Assembly (NCBI RefSeq): GCF_004005565.1
Contig: NZ_SADD01000001.1
Location: 186,001 to 250,000, forward strand
Source: Lujinxingia sediminis
GTDB lineage: Bacteria; Myxococcota_A; Bradymonadia; Bradymonadales; Bradymonadaceae
DNA length: 64,000 bases
Reading direction: 5' to 3'
How positions within the stretch are numbered: position 1 is the stretch's first letter; each line of letters opens with the position of its first letter. The notes under the pieces were generated by a model. It saw only the letters and a program-made list of their open reading frames with translations, searched no databases and was not told the DNA's origin. The position numbers and the translations under genes are program-made. Of the stretch, positions 63,545 through 64,000 are shown piece after piece.

Positions 63545-64000
63545 ATGACAATCGCAAGCGCTGGTCAGGCCCGTGTGTTTAAGTCCACCGGTGTTGGCGG
63601 GCTCGACTTTGAGAGCTTTCCGATGCGTCTTTTTCAGAAGGCCAAGAAGTTCGGTATCTGGGATCCGCAGAGCTTTGATTTTTCAAAAGATCGCGCCGAT
63701 TGGGAGTCCTTTACCCCGGAGCAGCGCGAGGTGCTCCTGCACTTAAGCTCGCTCTTTCTAGGTGGGGAGGAGTCGGTGACCCTCGACCTTCTGCCGCTGA
63801 TCGGTGTGGTGGCCGAAGAGGGGAGGCTGGAGGAGGAAATGTATTTAACCTCCTTTCTCTGGGAAGAAGCCAAGCATGTGGAGGTGTTTCGGCGTTTCCT
63901 TGATGAGGTGGCGCGGGATTCCAGCGACCTCACGCGTTTTCACGGGCCTTCGTATCAGGCGATCTTCTACCAGGAGCTACCCGGCGCGCTGGGACGTCTT
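63545..64000 (+). CDS. R2-like ligand-binding oxidase, 5' part (runs past the window end)
   Basis: The frame opened by the ATG at 63545 stays open to the last base, 152 residues visible. Segments FESFPMRLFQKAKKFGIWDPQSFDFSKDRADW, then LFLGGEESVTLDLLPLIG with the first metal Glu, and YLTSFLWEEAKHVEVF with the EEAKH metal motif, are typical of the R2lox subfamily of ribonucleotide-reductase-like ferritin proteins, which hold a Mn/Fe site and an oxidised lipid-like ligand. The C-terminal half with the remaining ligands is outside. A normal class I beta subunit is a weaker alternative. Confidence 0.85.
   Translation, partial: MTIASAGQARVFKSTGVGGLDFESFPMRLFQKAKKFGIWDPQSFDFSKDRADWESFTPEQREVLLHLSSLFLGGEESVTLDLLPLIGVVAEEGRLEEEMYLTSFLWEEAKHVEVFRRFLDEVARDSSDLTRFHGPSYQAIFYQELPGALGRL

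Overview
The window looks like a chromosomal segment of a high-GC, Gram-negative, predatory- or marine-type delta-like bacterium, most plausibly Myxococcota/Bradymonadia. This is inferred from the gene mix: many lipoproteins, Hanks-type kinases with a CPxC zinc-ribbon start, an MJ0042-type zinc-ribbon/DUF3426 protein, FG-GAP proteins with Cys-rich modules, a Tad/Flp-type secretion ATPase, PhaR and a cytochrome c maturation set. No 16S rRNA or tRNA gene was seen, so the taxonomy is inference. Coding density is high on both strands. No insertion sequence, prophage or CRISPR array was recognised.

Region 1-16.2 kb: a 5'-truncated gene, a TPR lipoprotein and a Flp-like prepilin (+). A convergent minus-strand run follows: cpaF/tadA, a membrane pseudokinase, a lipoprotein, ccmE, ccmF, a CcmI-like zinc-ribbon protein, an unknown periplasmic protein, ccmA and ccmB. 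Facing away on the plus strand are ccmC, a CcmD-like gene, a GNAT-like protein and an SDR. CcmE carries CXXXY instead of HXXXY, and neither CcmH nor CcmG is visible, which points to the variant System I* of cytochrome c maturation.

Region 16.3-40.4 kb: mostly housekeeping and envelope genes: argS, lipoproteins (one with 16 cysteines after the lipid-anchor Cys), a winged-helix protein of unknown role, an alpha/beta hydrolase, an outer-membrane barrel, phaR, a DUF3426-like protein, phosphomannomutase, a PBP1-type peptidoglycan synthase coupled to a beta-barrel protein, ribF, a PaaI-type thioesterase, a DUF3078-like protein and a CPBP protease.

Region 40.4-49.2 kb: a 42-bp tandem repeat array with internal hairpins, a GNAT gene, then a tight minus-strand operon (lipoprotein, LolD-type ATPase, FtsX/MacB-type permease with an inserted 8-Cys module, Cys-rich FG-GAP lipoprotein). 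A ~160-bp nested palindrome of unknown nature lies next to it, followed by a 2OG-Fe(II) oxygenase.

Region 49.6-64 kb: a nitrite/copper module: lipoprotein NirK with an extra N-terminal cupredoxin domain, a SCO-cupredoxin fusion, an exported His-rich methyltransferase-like lipoprotein, and divergently NnrS, a CopD-like protein and two tandem small haem-copper-oxidase-like membrane proteins. Two NosFY-like ABC ATPase/permease pairs follow behind a zinc-ribbon Ser/Thr kinase. The window ends with queG and the first part of an R2-like ligand-binding oxidase gene. No NorB, NosZ or NosD gene was recognised, so only the nitrite-to-NO step and NO/copper accessory functions are visible.
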